Assembly: GCA_034659475.1 (NCBI GenBank)
Contig: JAYEHK010000085.1
Span: 1-17,103, forward strand
Direction: 5' to 3'
DNA: 17,103 bases
Origin: JAYEHK01 sp034659475
GTDB lineage: Bacteria; Bacillota; Syntrophomonadia; Syntrophomonadales; Syntrophomonadaceae
Part shown: in pieces, positions 1 through 8,167 of the stretch
Numbering within the stretch: the first letter of the stretch is position 1
How the letters are laid out: the number at the start of each line of letters is the position of its first letter
Notes under the pieces: model-generated
What the model was told of the DNA's origin: nothing
The model's database searches: none
What the model saw: only the letters and a program-made list of their open reading frames with translations
Made by a program: the position numbers and the translations under genes

Positions 1-461
1 ACTTCCAGTTCTTTTTGCAGTTTTTCCAGTCTGCAGGTTTCATCTTCATGCTTCAAGTCTGTACATGCGATGACATTATCGGCCAGTTGTGCAGCAATCA
101 TCAGGTCTTCTTTTCGTTCACCGGGATTTAATATCAAATAGTCGTAATTCAGATTTTGAATCATGTCGAGTACATAATCTGACTCGAAAATAGTGGCTTC
201 CGGATGACTTCCCAGGTATAAAACATCTATGCCCAGATCTGATTGATAAATGTGATCCATGATTTCCTGAAGATCTGGATACAGGTTTACTGATTTTACT
301 TGATTCAATTCTATGCCCAGCCAATGATACAATTTCATATTTGAATTAAGATTGCAGACTAATACTTTAAGGCCCTTATTACAAAGCCCAACAGACAGAT
401 TAACAGCCACTGTCGTTTGACCTGTGTCGGTATGACTGGACAAAAGACTGATGATTTTCAT
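1..461 (-). CDS. MinD/ParA-like P-loop ATPase, N-terminal part (cut by window edge)
   Basis: About 153 residues are visible, reading from ATG at 461 off the left edge. The N-terminus MKIISLLSSHTDTGQTTVAV is laid out like MinD/ParA/CpaE proteins: a beta strand, a P-loop, then a helix (NLSVGLCNKG) and a second strand (LKVLVCNLN). The signature is damaged. The family's deviant Walker A (KGGxGKTT) appears as HTDTGQTT, so both lysines are missing. The Walker B-like strand, YDYLILNPG (about residues 113-121), has Asn where Asp is expected. A later strand, NVIACTDLKHEDE, resembles the MinD stretch after switch II. The start is supported by AGGAGGTG eight bases upstream, and there is a good promoter at 540-568. 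It is separated from the fab operon by a terminator. Function is unknown; it may bind nucleotide weakly or not at all. Family placement is fairly sure, role is not. Confidence 0.75.
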   Translation of the reverse strand, partial: MKIISLLSSHTDTGQTTVAVNLSVGLCNKGLKVLVCNLNSNMKLYHWLGIELNQVKSVNLYPDLQEIMDHIYQSDLGIDVLYLGSHPEATIFESDYVLDMIQNLNYDYLILNPGERKEDLMIAAQLADNVIACTDLKHEDETCRLEKLQKELE

Positions 462-539
462 GGTTCAAACACCTCCTGTAAACATCATGGGTATCTTTTA
501 AAACTTTATTATTATCAGTTTATCTAATATTGTGTTTCA

Positions 540-568
540 TTTATACTCTTTAATGATAACAAAGTAAA
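540..568 (-). promoter_or_regulatory. Promoter of the MinD/ParA-like gene
   Basis: Read on the minus strand: -35 TTTACT (568-563), a 17-bp spacer, and -10 TATAAA (545-540). It lies about 80 nt upstream of the ATG at 461 and downstream of the fab operon terminator, so the ATPase gene is probably its own transcription unit. Confidence 0.6.
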
Positions 569-620
569 GCTGTCTGGAGAAAAAATAATAAATTAGGGTT
601 CAAAAAGTGAATAAACGTGG

Positions 621-652
621 AAAAAAGGACCTTTGCAGGTTGGCAAAGGTCC
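621..652 (-). terminator. Intrinsic terminator of the fab/acc operon
   Basis: A perfect 10-bp stem (GGACCTTTGC at 627-636 with its complement at 643-652) has a 6-nt loop. On the minus strand it is followed directly by six T residues (626-621). It begins 6 nt after the accA stop codon. Confidence 0.93.
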
Positions 653-658
653 CGGAAA

Positions 659-1630
659 TTAATCAGTGCAAAGCAAGGAGGTAAAACATCCGATATTTCG
701 AAGTCGCTCCTGTCTAATTCGCAGTAGTTCATTAACAGGAAGCTGTACAATTTCATCCAGGTGTTTTTTAACGGTTGAGTTTATACCCTGATAACATTTG
801 GCAGGATCCAGATGAGCACCTCCAGGGGGTTCTTCAATGATTTCATCAATGATTTGCAGGTGGAGGAGATCCTGCGCTGTTATTTTCATGGTGTTGGCCA
901 TTTCTTCTACCTTATCAAGGCTTTTCCACATAATAGATGCACAGGCCTCTGGAGAAGCAACAGAGAAAACAGCATTGGAAAGCATAAGGGTGCGATCCGC
1001 GACTGCGAGAGCCAGTGCTCCTCCGCTGCCTCCCTGTCCAATCACAATAGAAACAATGGGCGTACGAAGACCGGTAAGAGCCATCAGGGTTCGAGCTATT
1101 GCCGAAGCCTGGCCGCGTTCTTCTGCGGCCATTCCTGGATAGGCTCCCGGGGTGTCAATAAAGGTAATCACTGGTCGTTTAAATTTCTCTGCCTGCAAAA
1201 GAAGACGCTGGACTTTTCGATAGCCTTCGGGATGAGGCATGCCAAAGTTGAAACGGATATTGTCACGGGTATCTTTTCCTTTGCGATGACCAATAAATGT
1301 TACCGGTTTATCCTCCAGCGAGCCAATACCGCCAATGATTGCGGCATCATCTCCGAATAGACGATCTCCGTGGAGTTCCACCCAATTCTCACATAGGTGT
1401 TCAATGAAGTCTTTGCTGCCCGGGCGGTCTGGATGACGACTCAGGAGTGTTTTTTCCCAGGGTGTGAGATTTTTATATTTTTGTTTTTTTAATTCGTCAA
1501 GTTTTATCATAACGGCCTCAATTTCTGTTTCGAGATCCAATTGCATTTCGGTTGCAGATGCTTTTAATTTGTGAATAGTATTCTTTATTTGCAGATGATT
1601 TGCTTCGTAATCAAAATTTCGTTTATTCAT
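659..1630 (-). CDS. accA: Acetyl-CoA carboxylase carboxyltransferase, alpha subunit
   Basis: With AccD it forms the carboxyltransferase that moves the carboxyl group from biotin on AccB to acetyl-CoA, giving malonyl-CoA. At 323 residues it has the usual length. A helical N-terminal region (about 15-50) with DLETEIEAVMIKLDELKKQ precedes the crotonase-fold domain. Visible family blocks are RHPDRPGSKDFIE (65-77), GMPHPEGYRKVQRLL (130-144), DTPGAYPGMAAEERGQ (159-174) and the oxyanion-type loop GQGGSGGAL (198-206). That loop usually reads GEGGSGG, so Gln replaces Glu. The ATG overlaps the end of accD by 8 nt, implying translational coupling. It is the last gene of the operon, with a terminator immediately after. 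The partner genes accB and accC are not in this window. Confidence 0.96.
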   Translation of the reverse strand: MNKRNFDYEANHLQIKNTIHKLKASATEMQLDLETEIEAVMIKLDELKKQKYKNLTPWEKTLLSRHPDRPGSKDFIEHLCENWVELHGDRLFGDDAAIIGGIGSLEDKPVTFIGHRKGKDTRDNIRFNFGMPHPEGYRKVQRLLLQAEKFKRPVITFIDTPGAYPGMAAEERGQASAIARTLMALTGLRTPIVSIVIGQGGSGGALALAVADRTLMLSNAVFSVASPEACASIMWKSLDKVEEMANTMKITAQDLLHLQIIDEIIEEPPGGAHLDPAKCYQGINSTVKKHLDEIVQLPVNELLRIRQERLRNIGCFTSLLCTD

Positions 1631-2468
1631 GTTTTTCTACCCTATGCAGCTTTAATAGATTGTGAAGTGTTGATCGAATATGGTGCCTTTCTACCACGAG
1701 ATCAACCATGCCGTGTTTGAACAGAAATTCTGCTCGCTGGAAATCATTTGGTAAGCGATGACCGATGGTTTGTTCAATGACTCTTGGTCCTGTAAAGGCA
1801 ATCAAGGCACCGGGTTCAGCCAGGATGATATCGGCCAGGGAAGCGAATGAAGCGGAAACTCCGCCTGTTGTTGGATGGGTTAGAAGCGTTACAAACAGCA
1901 AACCAGCTTCATGCAGTTGACGAATGGCTTCACTGGTTTTGGCCATTTGCATCAGTGCTAGTATGCCTTCCTGCATACGTGCTCCACCAGAGGCTGTACA
2001 GAGAACCAGTGGACAATTGTTTGCGATGGCTGCTTCTGCCGCCCGGCAAACCTTTTCCCCTACGACGGAACCCATACTTCCCATCATAAAACGGGTATCC
2101 ATGATGCCGATGATGAGGGGCATTCCACCAATGGTTGCTGAACCGGTCACAATGGCTTCTCCTAAAGCGGATTTCTCACTGGCCTGTGTCAGCTTCTGCT
2201 GATAATCAGGAAAATCTAAGGGATCAACAGTTGCTAAATCAGCGTCCATTTCCTGAAAACTGTCTACATCGATGATCATCTGCATACGTTCTTGTGCGCC
2301 GATAGGGAAATGATAACCGCAATGACGACACACCTTAAGAGGGGCTAGCTCAAGTTCGCGTAAACATCCTGGACAGATGCGCTCAGGTTTTGGTAGTTTG
2401 TCGTCCTTATTGGCAGGAACAGTAATCGATGCATATTTGTGCTTTTTGCTTAAAGAGTGGATAAACAT
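1623..2468 (-). CDS. accD: Acetyl-CoA carboxylase carboxyltransferase, beta subunit
   Basis: Beta subunit of the carboxyltransferase, 281 residues. An N-terminal zinc ribbon has C32-x2-C35 and C47-x2-C50. The two Cys pairs are 11 residues apart, whereas E. coli and B. subtilis AccD have about 15, so the loop is short. The carboxyltransferase core follows with GSMGSVVGEKVCRAAEAA (about 131-148), CTASGGARMQEGILALMQMA (about 157-176), THPTTGGVSASFASL and EPGALIAFTGPRVIEQTIG. The ATG at 2468 is 9 nt after fabZ. Its ribosome site (AAGGAG) lies inside the last codons of fabZ, with a rather long spacing of about 12 nt. The gene overlaps accA by 8 nt. Confidence 0.96.
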   Translation of the reverse strand: MFIHSLSKKHKYASITVPANKDDKLPKPERICPGCLRELELAPLKVCRHCGYHFPIGAQERMQMIIDVDSFQEMDADLATVDPLDFPDYQQKLTQASEKSALGEAIVTGSATIGGMPLIIGIMDTRFMMGSMGSVVGEKVCRAAEAAIANNCPLVLCTASGGARMQEGILALMQMAKTSEAIRQLHEAGLLFVTLLTHPTTGGVSASFASLADIILAEPGALIAFTGPRVIEQTIGHRLPNDFQRAEFLFKHGMVDLVVERHHIRSTLHNLLKLHRVEKHE

Positions 2469-2477
2469 ATTGATTGT

Positions 2478-2906
2478 TTACTCCTTTTTTTCTAGGGCAA
2501 ACAGGAATTCACCACCACAAACAAACTGGTTGTCAACGAGGATCTGTCCTTTTGCCTTTCCTATGCTGCCCCGCAGGGTGGTCATTTCGGTTGTAATTAA
2601 CAGGCTGTCCCCGGGAATGACCTGGCGTTTAAAGCGAATTTTGTCAACCCCTGCCAGGAAGGCTAAATGTCCCTGCAGCTTCTCATCACTTAACATGGCA
2701 CAGGCTCCAACCTGTGCCATCGCTTCAATCATGAGCACCCCAGGCATGATAGGCTTTCCTGGGAAGTGTCCGCTAAAATGAGGCTCATTTATGGTCACGT
2801 TTTTGATGCCTACCGCTTTTTGGCCGGGAATCAATTCGATAATTCGATCCACCAGCAAAAAGGGATAGCGGTGAGGCAATATGTTTAATATTTCGTCTAT
2901 ATTCAT
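2478..2906 (-). CDS. fabZ: 3-hydroxyacyl-ACP dehydratase FabZ
   Basis: Dehydrates 3-hydroxyacyl-ACP to trans-2-enoyl-ACP in each elongation cycle. At 142 residues it is a normal-size single hot-dog-fold protein. It shows LPHRYPFLLVDRI (10-22) and the active-site helix region SGHFPGKPIMPGVLMIEAMAQ, with catalytic His47 and Glu61; Glu rather than Asp points to FabZ, not FabA. The start ATG at 2906 has AGGTGA 4-5 nt upstream, and that sequence overlaps the fabF stop codon 8 nt away. In streptococcal-type operons accB lies before fabZ and accC after it. Here both gaps are only 8-9 nt, so neither gene is present. Confidence 0.96.
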   Translation of the reverse strand: MNIDEILNILPHRYPFLLVDRIIELIPGQKAVGIKNVTINEPHFSGHFPGKPIMPGVLMIEAMAQVGACAMLSDEKLQGHLAFLAGVDKIRFKRQVIPGDSLLITTEMTTLRGSIGKAKGQILVDNQFVCGGEFLFALEKKE

Positions 2907-2914
2907 TATTTCAC

Positions 2915-4156
2915 CTATTTATATGCACCGATAATCAGTGCAGCGTTGTGGCCCCCAAAACCCAAAGAATCAGAAAGGGCATATTGAATTGCCTTCTTTT
3001 TAGTTGTAAGGGGGACATAGTCAAGGTCACACTCTGGATCTGCCGTTGTCAGATTGAGCGTAGGGGGGATCTGTTGGTGGCGCAGGGCCAGTGTAGTTGT
3101 GATGAGTTCAATAGCGCCTGCTGCACCTAGCGTATGACCAGTATGGGCTTTAATCGAACTCACACTCAGCTGATAGCTATGTTCAGCAAAGGTTTTTTTA
3201 ATGGCTGTTGTCTCCATCAGGTCATTTAATTTTGTCCCTGTACCATGAGCGTTAATATAATCAATGTCTGCAGGTTCTAACCCAGCAGTTTGAAGTGCCA
3301 TTTTAAAAGCCAGCGCTGCACCATTTCCTTCAATATCTGGTTGCACCATGTGGGTAGCATCTGCGCTGCTTCCATAGCCCAGCACTTCAGCGTAAATGTT
3401 AGCTCCTCGATCCAGTGCATGTTCTAATGCTTCTAAAACTAGGATACCCGAACCCTCTCCCATAACAAAACCATTACGATGAAGGTCAAAGGGGCGACAT
3501 GCTTCTTGCGGTGAATCATTGGAGCTTGACATGGCTTTCATTGCACAGAATCCACCCATTCCCAGTGGGGTGATGGAGGCTTCGCTTCCACCGGTAATCA
3601 TTACATCCGCCTTGCCATTTTGAATGAGTTGGAAGGCTTCACCAATGGAATTACTGCCGGATGCACAGGCGGTGACAGTGCATCCGTTTGGACCCTGGGC
3701 ACCCAACATAATAGAAACCTGGCCTGCGGCCATGTTGGGGATAAGCATCGGAATAAAAAAAGGACTGATGCCAGTGACCCCTTTTGAAAGGTAAGCATTA
3801 TGTTGCTTTTCCAGTGTGTCAATGCCGCCAATACCCGAACCGATCCAAACACCTACACGATTTGTAAGCTCTCTCTTCATATCAAGGGAGGCATCTTCTA
3901 CGGCCATCTTAGCAGCAGCGCAGGCATATTGAACAAAAAGATCCATACGCCTTGCATCCTTGCGTGGAAGGTAGTCCTGAACAGAAAAATCCTTTACCTG
4001 GGCTGCGATAGACGTGGAAAAATCTGTGGCGTCGAAACGTTCCACCGGGCCTATCCCTGAAGTGCCATTTATTAAGTTATTCCAGAAGGTATCCACAGAC
4101 TGGCCAATAGGTGTTATAACACCCATGCCAGTGATTACTACACGATTATTTATCAC
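2915..4156 (-). CDS. fabF: 3-oxoacyl-ACP synthase II (FabF)
   Basis: Condensing enzyme that elongates acyl-ACP with malonyl-ACP. It has 413 residues, the normal length. The Cys-His-His triad is Cys164 in TVTACASGSNS, His304 in NAHGTGTKLND and His341 in TGHTLGAAGAIE, with the conserved Lys336 just before. The Cys to His-His layout marks KAS I/II rather than FabH, and residue numbering is within one of E. coli FabF. The start is GTG at 4156, not ATG, supported by GAGGTGA ending 4 nt upstream; a nearby ATG is out of frame and immediately stops. It follows acpP by 15 nt and precedes fabZ by 8 nt. Confidence 0.96.
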   Translation of the reverse strand: MINNRVVITGMGVITPIGQSVDTFWNNLINGTSGIGPVERFDATDFSTSIAAQVKDFSVQDYLPRKDARRMDLFVQYACAAAKMAVEDASLDMKRELTNRVGVWIGSGIGGIDTLEKQHNAYLSKGVTGISPFFIPMLIPNMAAGQVSIMLGAQGPNGCTVTACASGSNSIGEAFQLIQNGKADVMITGGSEASITPLGMGGFCAMKAMSSSNDSPQEACRPFDLHRNGFVMGEGSGILVLEALEHALDRGANIYAEVLGYGSSADATHMVQPDIEGNGAALAFKMALQTAGLEPADIDYINAHGTGTKLNDLMETTAIKKTFAEHSYQLSVSSIKAHTGHTLGAAGAIELITTTLALRHQQIPPTLNLTTADPECDLDYVPLTTKKKAIQYALSDSLGFGGHNAALIIGAYK

Positions 4157-4171
4157 ATTATCACCTCGAGA

Positions 4172-4411
4172 TTAAGCCTGGTCTACTTTTTCAGAAACAT
4201 AGGTGACGACTTCCTGGACCGTTTTCATTCCCTCGGCTGCTTCTTCAGGAATCTGTATGTCGTATTTTTCTTCCAGCAGCATCAGCATCTCTACAATGTC
4301 CAGAGAATCGGCTTCCAGGTCTTCATCAAACCGGGAAGCAAGCGTAATCTGATCCTCGGGCAGGTCCTTAATTTCAACAATCACATTCTTAACAACTTCA
4401 AATACTGTCAT
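4172..4411 (-). CDS. acpP: Acyl carrier protein
   Basis: Small acidic carrier of the growing acyl chain, 79 residues from the ATG at 4411. The phosphopantetheine site is DSLD (Ser36), flanked by the helix II signature DLEADSLDIVEMLMLLEE. A TTG lies directly before the ATG in frame (4412-4414). I prefer the ATG because AAGGAGG is then spaced about 9 nt and the modified Ser falls at position 36, as in E. coli ACP. It sits between fabG and fabF with a 71-nt upstream gap, the only sizeable spacer in the operon, holding a small hairpin. ACP is needed in great excess over the enzymes, and its strong ribosome site fits that. Confidence 0.95.
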   Translation of the reverse strand: MTVFEVVKNVIVEIKDLPEDQITLASRFDEDLEADSLDIVEMLMLLEEKYDIQIPEEAAEGMKTVQEVVTYVSEKVDQA

Positions 4412-4458
4412 CAATATAATCCTCCTTGTTATTTCGTTTTACTTTATTTTGTATTAAA

Positions 4459-4471
4459 CTCCATATTGGAG
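4459..4471 (-). other. Small hairpin in the fabG-acpP spacer
   Basis: CTCCA / TGGAG form a 5-bp stem with a 3-nt loop in the 71-nt untranslated gap before acpP. It has no T-tract, so it is not a terminator. It could be an mRNA processing or stability element; that is inference only. Confidence 0.35.
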
Positions 4472-4482
4472 GGGATAATCAC

Positions 4483-5223
4483 CTAAACTCCTGCCATGCC
4501 TCCATCTACGCGAATGACTTGGCTGGTGACATAAGATGCTTCCCGGGAGGCGAGAAACGAAACCAGGGATGCGACATCTTCTCCAGTACCCAGTCTGCCC
4601 ACTGCAATGCCTGACATAATTTTGGCCTGTTGTTCCTGATTCAGATCGGCCGTCATATCACTTTCGATGAAACCGGGTGCAACAACATTAGCCGTGATCC
4701 CTCTTGGTCCGTATTCGCGGGCAATGGATGCGCTGAGTCCCAGTAAGCCAGACTTTGCAGCGGCATAATGGACCTGTCCAGCATTGCCTGTTAAACCCAC
4801 GATTGAAGAAATCGCAACAATTCTCCCATAGCGTTTTCTCATCATTTGTTTGATGGCTGATTTACTACAATAAAAAGCTGCACTCAGATTGGTATCAATC
4901 ATCTGTTGCCATTCATCATTACTGATACGAATCATCAGCTGATCTTTGTTAATCCCTGCGTTATTTACCAGAATGTCGATGGTTCCAAATTCCTTAATGG
5001 CTGTATCAATTAAGGCCTGTGCCTCCTCTGGTTGGGATACATCCGCGCCAAAAGCAATGGCCTTTCCGCCGAGGGCTATAATGTTGTGAACGATTTCTTC
5101 GGCCTGTTCTTTTTGTGTACGATAATTAATGACTACGCTTGCTCCGTCGGATGCTAATCGTTGTGCAATCGCTTTTCCAATTCCACGTGAACTTCCAGTT
5201 ACTACTGCAACCTGTCCCATCAT
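4483..5223 (-). CDS. fabG: 3-oxoacyl-ACP reductase FabG
   Basis: NADPH-dependent reductase of 3-oxoacyl-ACP, a classical short-chain dehydrogenase of 246 residues. The nucleotide-binding motif is TGSSRGIG (about 9-16), followed by NNAG (87-90), catalytic Ser140 in AISSIVGLTGNAGQ, Tyr153 and Lys157 (YAAAK), plus Asn112. The Ser-Tyr spacing of 13 matches E. coli FabG. The C-terminal block ASYVTSQVIRVDGGMAG is also typical. Two ATG codons stand in tandem (5223 and 5220). The first overlaps the fabD stop codon (ATGA) and has AAGGTGA seven bases upstream, so it is chosen. Coupled translation with fabD is likely. Confidence 0.95.
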   Translation of the reverse strand: MMGQVAVVTGSSRGIGKAIAQRLASDGASVVINYRTQKEQAEEIVHNIIALGGKAIAFGADVSQPEEAQALIDTAIKEFGTIDILVNNAGINKDQLMIRISNDEWQQMIDTNLSAAFYCSKSAIKQMMRKRYGRIVAISSIVGLTGNAGQVHYAAAKSGLLGLSASIAREYGPRGITANVVAPGFIESDMTADLNQEQQAKIMSGIAVGRLGTGEDVASLVSFLASREASYVTSQVIRVDGGMAGV

Positions 5224-6143
5224 AATTCATTCACCTTCTTTAACGTTTTCTCCAGGGAACGCATATCTTCAATATTCCCCAGTATCCGGGATTTATCGAT
5301 TTTTTTGATTAGTCCTGAAAGTGTAGAACCTGGACCAATCTCTATGAAATAATCCACATGCTGCATCATATAGCGAACGCTATCCTCCCAGCGGACTGGT
5401 TTATAAAGCTGGCTGCTTAAAATATCAACAAGCTGGGCCGAGGCGTTTTCACAGGCGTTTACATTACTGATAACTGGAGTATTACTTTCTTTCCATTGAA
5501 TTTTCCCAAGGTCGCCTTTAAAGGCCATTGCTGCGTCAAACATGAGCATGCTGTGTGAGGGAACACTGACGGCAAGGGGAATCACTCGATATCCTTTACT
5601 TTTTAGAATTTTACCCACTCTTTCAACAGCAGAACCTTCTCCCGAAATCACAACCTGTCCAGGGCAGTTATAATTAGCAATACTAACAATGCCTTCATCC
5701 TCTTCACAGGTTGCTTCCACCGCTTCAATATCTGGTCCCAGTACTGCTGCCATAGCTCCTCGTCCGATGGGTACGGCATTTTGCATATACCGTGCTCGGG
5801 TTTGTATTAATGGAAGCGCTTCCTCAAGGGTCAAACTTCCTGCAGTAACAAGCGCCGAATATTCCCCGAGGCTAAGGCCTGAGACCATTGATGGCTTTAA
5901 TCCATGGAGCAACGCAACTTCGCAGGCAGCTAAACTGTTGATGAGCAAAGCTGGTTGAGCAAATTCAGTTTGATTCAATTTTCCTTCTGGGTTGTCAAAG
6001 CACAGCTTACTGATTGAGTAGGAGGATATTTCGTCTGCTTGATGAAAAATAGCTGCTGCCTGATCAAAATGAAGGCTTAGTTCTTTGCCCATTCCTGTGT
6101 ACTGGGCACCCTGACCGGGGAAAATAAAGGCTAGATTTGGCAT
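5220..6143 (-). CDS. fabD: Malonyl-CoA:ACP transacylase
   Basis: Loads malonyl groups from malonyl-CoA onto ACP. The frame is open further upstream, but the ATG at 6143 is the likely start: AGGAGG lies at 6150-6155, six bases before it, and the protein then begins MPNLAFIFPGQGAQYTGMG, the family's standard N-terminus. This gives 307 residues, a normal length. The active-site elbow GLSLGEYSAL carries Ser91; Arg116 lies in QTRARYMQ and His197 in VPSHSMLM, matching Ser92, Arg117 and His201 of E. coli FabD. It overlaps the 3' end of fabK by 13 nt and the fabG start by 4 nt. Confidence 0.95.
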   Translation of the reverse strand: MPNLAFIFPGQGAQYTGMGKELSLHFDQAAAIFHQADEISSYSISKLCFDNPEGKLNQTEFAQPALLINSLAACEVALLHGLKPSMVSGLSLGEYSALVTAGSLTLEEALPLIQTRARYMQNAVPIGRGAMAAVLGPDIEAVEATCEEDEGIVSIANYNCPGQVVISGEGSAVERVGKILKSKGYRVIPLAVSVPSHSMLMFDAAMAFKGDLGKIQWKESNTPVISNVNACENASAQLVDILSSQLYKPVRWEDSVRYMMQHVDYFIEIGPGSTLSGLIKKIDKSRILGNIEDMRSLEKTLKKVNEL

Positions 6144-7084
6144 TGAATTCCTCCTAGCGCATCCTTTACGCGGCAAGCGTCACGAATAACATCCAAAACG
6201 ATATCCTCTGCAGATTCAACGGCTTTTACCAGACCGCAAATCTGGCCGGCGAGAATACTTCCTTCCTGGAGATCTCCTTCTACGGCTGCAGATGGATAAC
6301 GGCCCCGACCCAACGCTTCGAGTTCCTGTGGAGAAGTGCTGGATCGTTCCGCGTTTAAATAGATACGCGTAAAAGGATTATGAATGGCTCGTACAGGATG
6401 GCCTGTAGATGAACCGCAGACAACCGTGCTGCGATCACGGGAATTAATAAGCTTCTGCTGATAAGCGGGATGTACGTTACATTCCCTGGCACAAACAAAG
6501 CGAGTGCCCATCTGTACGCCCTGTGCTCCTAACGCTAGGGCTGCCATAAACCCTCTTCCGTCTGCAATACCACCAGCTGCAATGACTGGAACGTTCACGG
6601 CATCAATGACCATGGGGACGATGCCCATGGTGGTCATCTCACCCACATGACCACCGGATTCCATTCCCTCGGCAATAAAAGCGTCCGCTCCAGAGCGGAT
6701 CAATCGACGAGCCAGTGCTACTGAAGATACAACGGGGATAACCATAATTCCAGCTTGCTTGAGTTGCTCCATGTAACGACCCGGATTTCCACCCCCCGTT
6801 GTAACAATGGGAATCTGTTCCTGAATCACCAGGTTGACGATGTTTTCAATAAAAGGAGAGGTCATCATCAGGTTTACTGCAAAAGGGTTACTGGTTGTAC
6901 TGCGAGCGGTTTGAATTTCCTTCCTGACGATTTCATCACTGGCATTACCTGCACCAATGACGCCAAGTCCACCGGCTTGCGAAACTGCACCTGCTAACTT
7001 GCCACCTGCAATCCATGCCATAGCCCCTTGCAGGAGCGGATATTCTATGCCTAACAAATCACAAAGATCTGTTCTAAATTTCAT
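6131..7084 (-). CDS. fabK: Enoyl-ACP reductase II (FMN-dependent FabK)
   Basis: Reduces trans-2-enoyl-ACP, the last step of each cycle, using FMN and NAD(P)H. It is a TIM barrel of the nitronate-monooxygenase/FabK family, not an SDR-type FabI. Starting at the ATG at 7084 (GGGGGAGAG upstream; MKFRTDLCDLLGIEYPLLQG) it has 317 residues. Motifs include QGAMAWIAGG (19-28), AGGLGVIGAGN (37-47), AVNLMMTSP (69-77), GGGNPG (97-102), SGGHVGE with His146 (the equivalent of pneumococcal FabK His144), and the phosphate-binding AAGGIADGRG and GAQGVQMGTRF. A longer version starting at 7120 would add an atypical N-terminus. It overlaps fabH by 11 nt. Organisms relying on FabK alone are intrinsically less sensitive to FabI inhibitors such as triclosan; whether another reductase exists elsewhere is unknown. 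Confidence 0.94.
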   Translation of the reverse strand: MKFRTDLCDLLGIEYPLLQGAMAWIAGGKLAGAVSQAGGLGVIGAGNASDEIVRKEIQTARSTTSNPFAVNLMMTSPFIENIVNLVIQEQIPIVTTGGGNPGRYMEQLKQAGIMVIPVVSSVALARRLIRSGADAFIAEGMESGGHVGEMTTMGIVPMVIDAVNVPVIAAGGIADGRGFMAALALGAQGVQMGTRFVCARECNVHPAYQQKLINSRDRSTVVCGSSTGHPVRAIHNPFTRIYLNAERSSTSPQELEALGRGRYPSAAVEGDLQEGSILAGQICGLVKAVESAEDIVLDVIRDACRVKDALGGIQCQI

Positions 7085-8072
7085 GTTGATCTCTCCCCCA
7101 ACGAATAATTGCTCCTCCATAGGTCAAACCACCCCCAAATCCTGCAAGTAAGACAAGATTTCCGGCTTTGAGGCGTCCTTCTTGCTCGGCCAGAGATAGT
7201 GCTGCAGGAACCGATGCTGATGACATATTCCCCAATTGATCGAGGTTAATTACGGTTTTATCAAAACTGATATGCATTCGTTTCATCGCTGTTTGAATAA
7301 TGCGCAGATTTGCTTGGTGAGGGACAAAAAGGTCAAGGTCTGAGTAGTCTAAGTTACATCTGGATAAAAGTTCGTCACAGATATGTCCCATAATTCGGCT
7401 GGCAAACCGAAATATTTCATGGCCATTCATTTTAATATAATGCAAACGCTCATTAACCGTTTCTGTAGTTGCAGGTTTATAGGACCCACCAGCTTGCAAT
7501 TTTAGCAGGTCTGCGCCTCCGCCATCTGATCCAAGATAGGTTGTTAATATACCTGAAGAACTGGTACCTTTACCAATTACAGCAGCACCCGCTCCATCAC
7601 CAAAAAGAATGGAAGTGTTGCGATCAGTATAGTCCGTGATTTTTGAAAGGGTTTCAGCACCAATGACAAGTATGTATTGATACTCGGGTGATAATAGAAA
7701 CTTTTCTGCTACAGTTATCCCATAAATAAATCCAGTGCAAGCTGCCTCTAAATCAAAAGCAGCTGCTTTGGTGGCTCCCAGTTTCTCCTGCAGAATACAG
7801 GCAGTTGCTGGAAAAATCATGTCAGGTGTGACTGTAGCTACAATGATAAGATCCAAATCTGCTCCACTAATCCCTGCTTTCTCAAGAGCCATGTTGGCAG
7901 CTTCAAAACACAGGTCAGAGGTACAGGTTTCTTCGTTGACAATGCGTCGTTGATGAATGCCTGTTCTTTCGACAATCCACTGATCAGTCGTATCTACAAG
8001 TTTTTCTAAATCCTGGTTTGTCAAAATCCCAGGGGGAAGAGCATGACCCATCCCAAGTATCTGTGCATTCAA
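7074..8072 (-). CDS. fabH: 3-oxoacyl-ACP synthase III (FabH)
   Basis: Initiates fatty-acid synthesis by condensing an acyl-CoA primer with malonyl-ACP. The triad is Cys112 (EAACTGF), His252 (FVPHQANLRI) and Asn282 (GNMSSASVP), in the Cys-His-Asn pattern of KAS III. The frame has no early ATG. The start is taken as TTG at 8072, giving MNAQILGMGHALPPGILTNQ, which matches usual FabH N-termini and puts the nucleophile at 112 as in E. coli. GGGTGG lies about 9 nt upstream. TTG codons at 8078 and 8111 are alternatives; the latter has no visible ribosome site. At 332 residues it is slightly long. It is the first gene of the operon, with its promoter at 8168-8196 and about 90 nt of leader. Confidence 0.93.
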   Translation of the reverse strand: MNAQILGMGHALPPGILTNQDLEKLVDTTDQWIVERTGIHQRRIVNEETCTSDLCFEAANMALEKAGISGADLDLIIVATVTPDMIFPATACILQEKLGATKAAAFDLEAACTGFIYGITVAEKFLLSPEYQYILVIGAETLSKITDYTDRNTSILFGDGAGAAVIGKGTSSSGILTTYLGSDGGGADLLKLQAGGSYKPATTETVNERLHYIKMNGHEIFRFASRIMGHICDELLSRCNLDYSDLDLFVPHQANLRIIQTAMKRMHISFDKTVINLDQLGNMSSASVPAALSLAEQEGRLKAGNLVLLAGFGGGLTYGGAIIRWGRDQHEI

Positions 8073-8167
8073 ATGCAAGCACCACCCTGTAATGACCTGC
8101 TTTTTAAGCAAAGGTCAGTATTATTACATAGAACTTGATCCTACAAAATGACCAATTTCGATACTTA

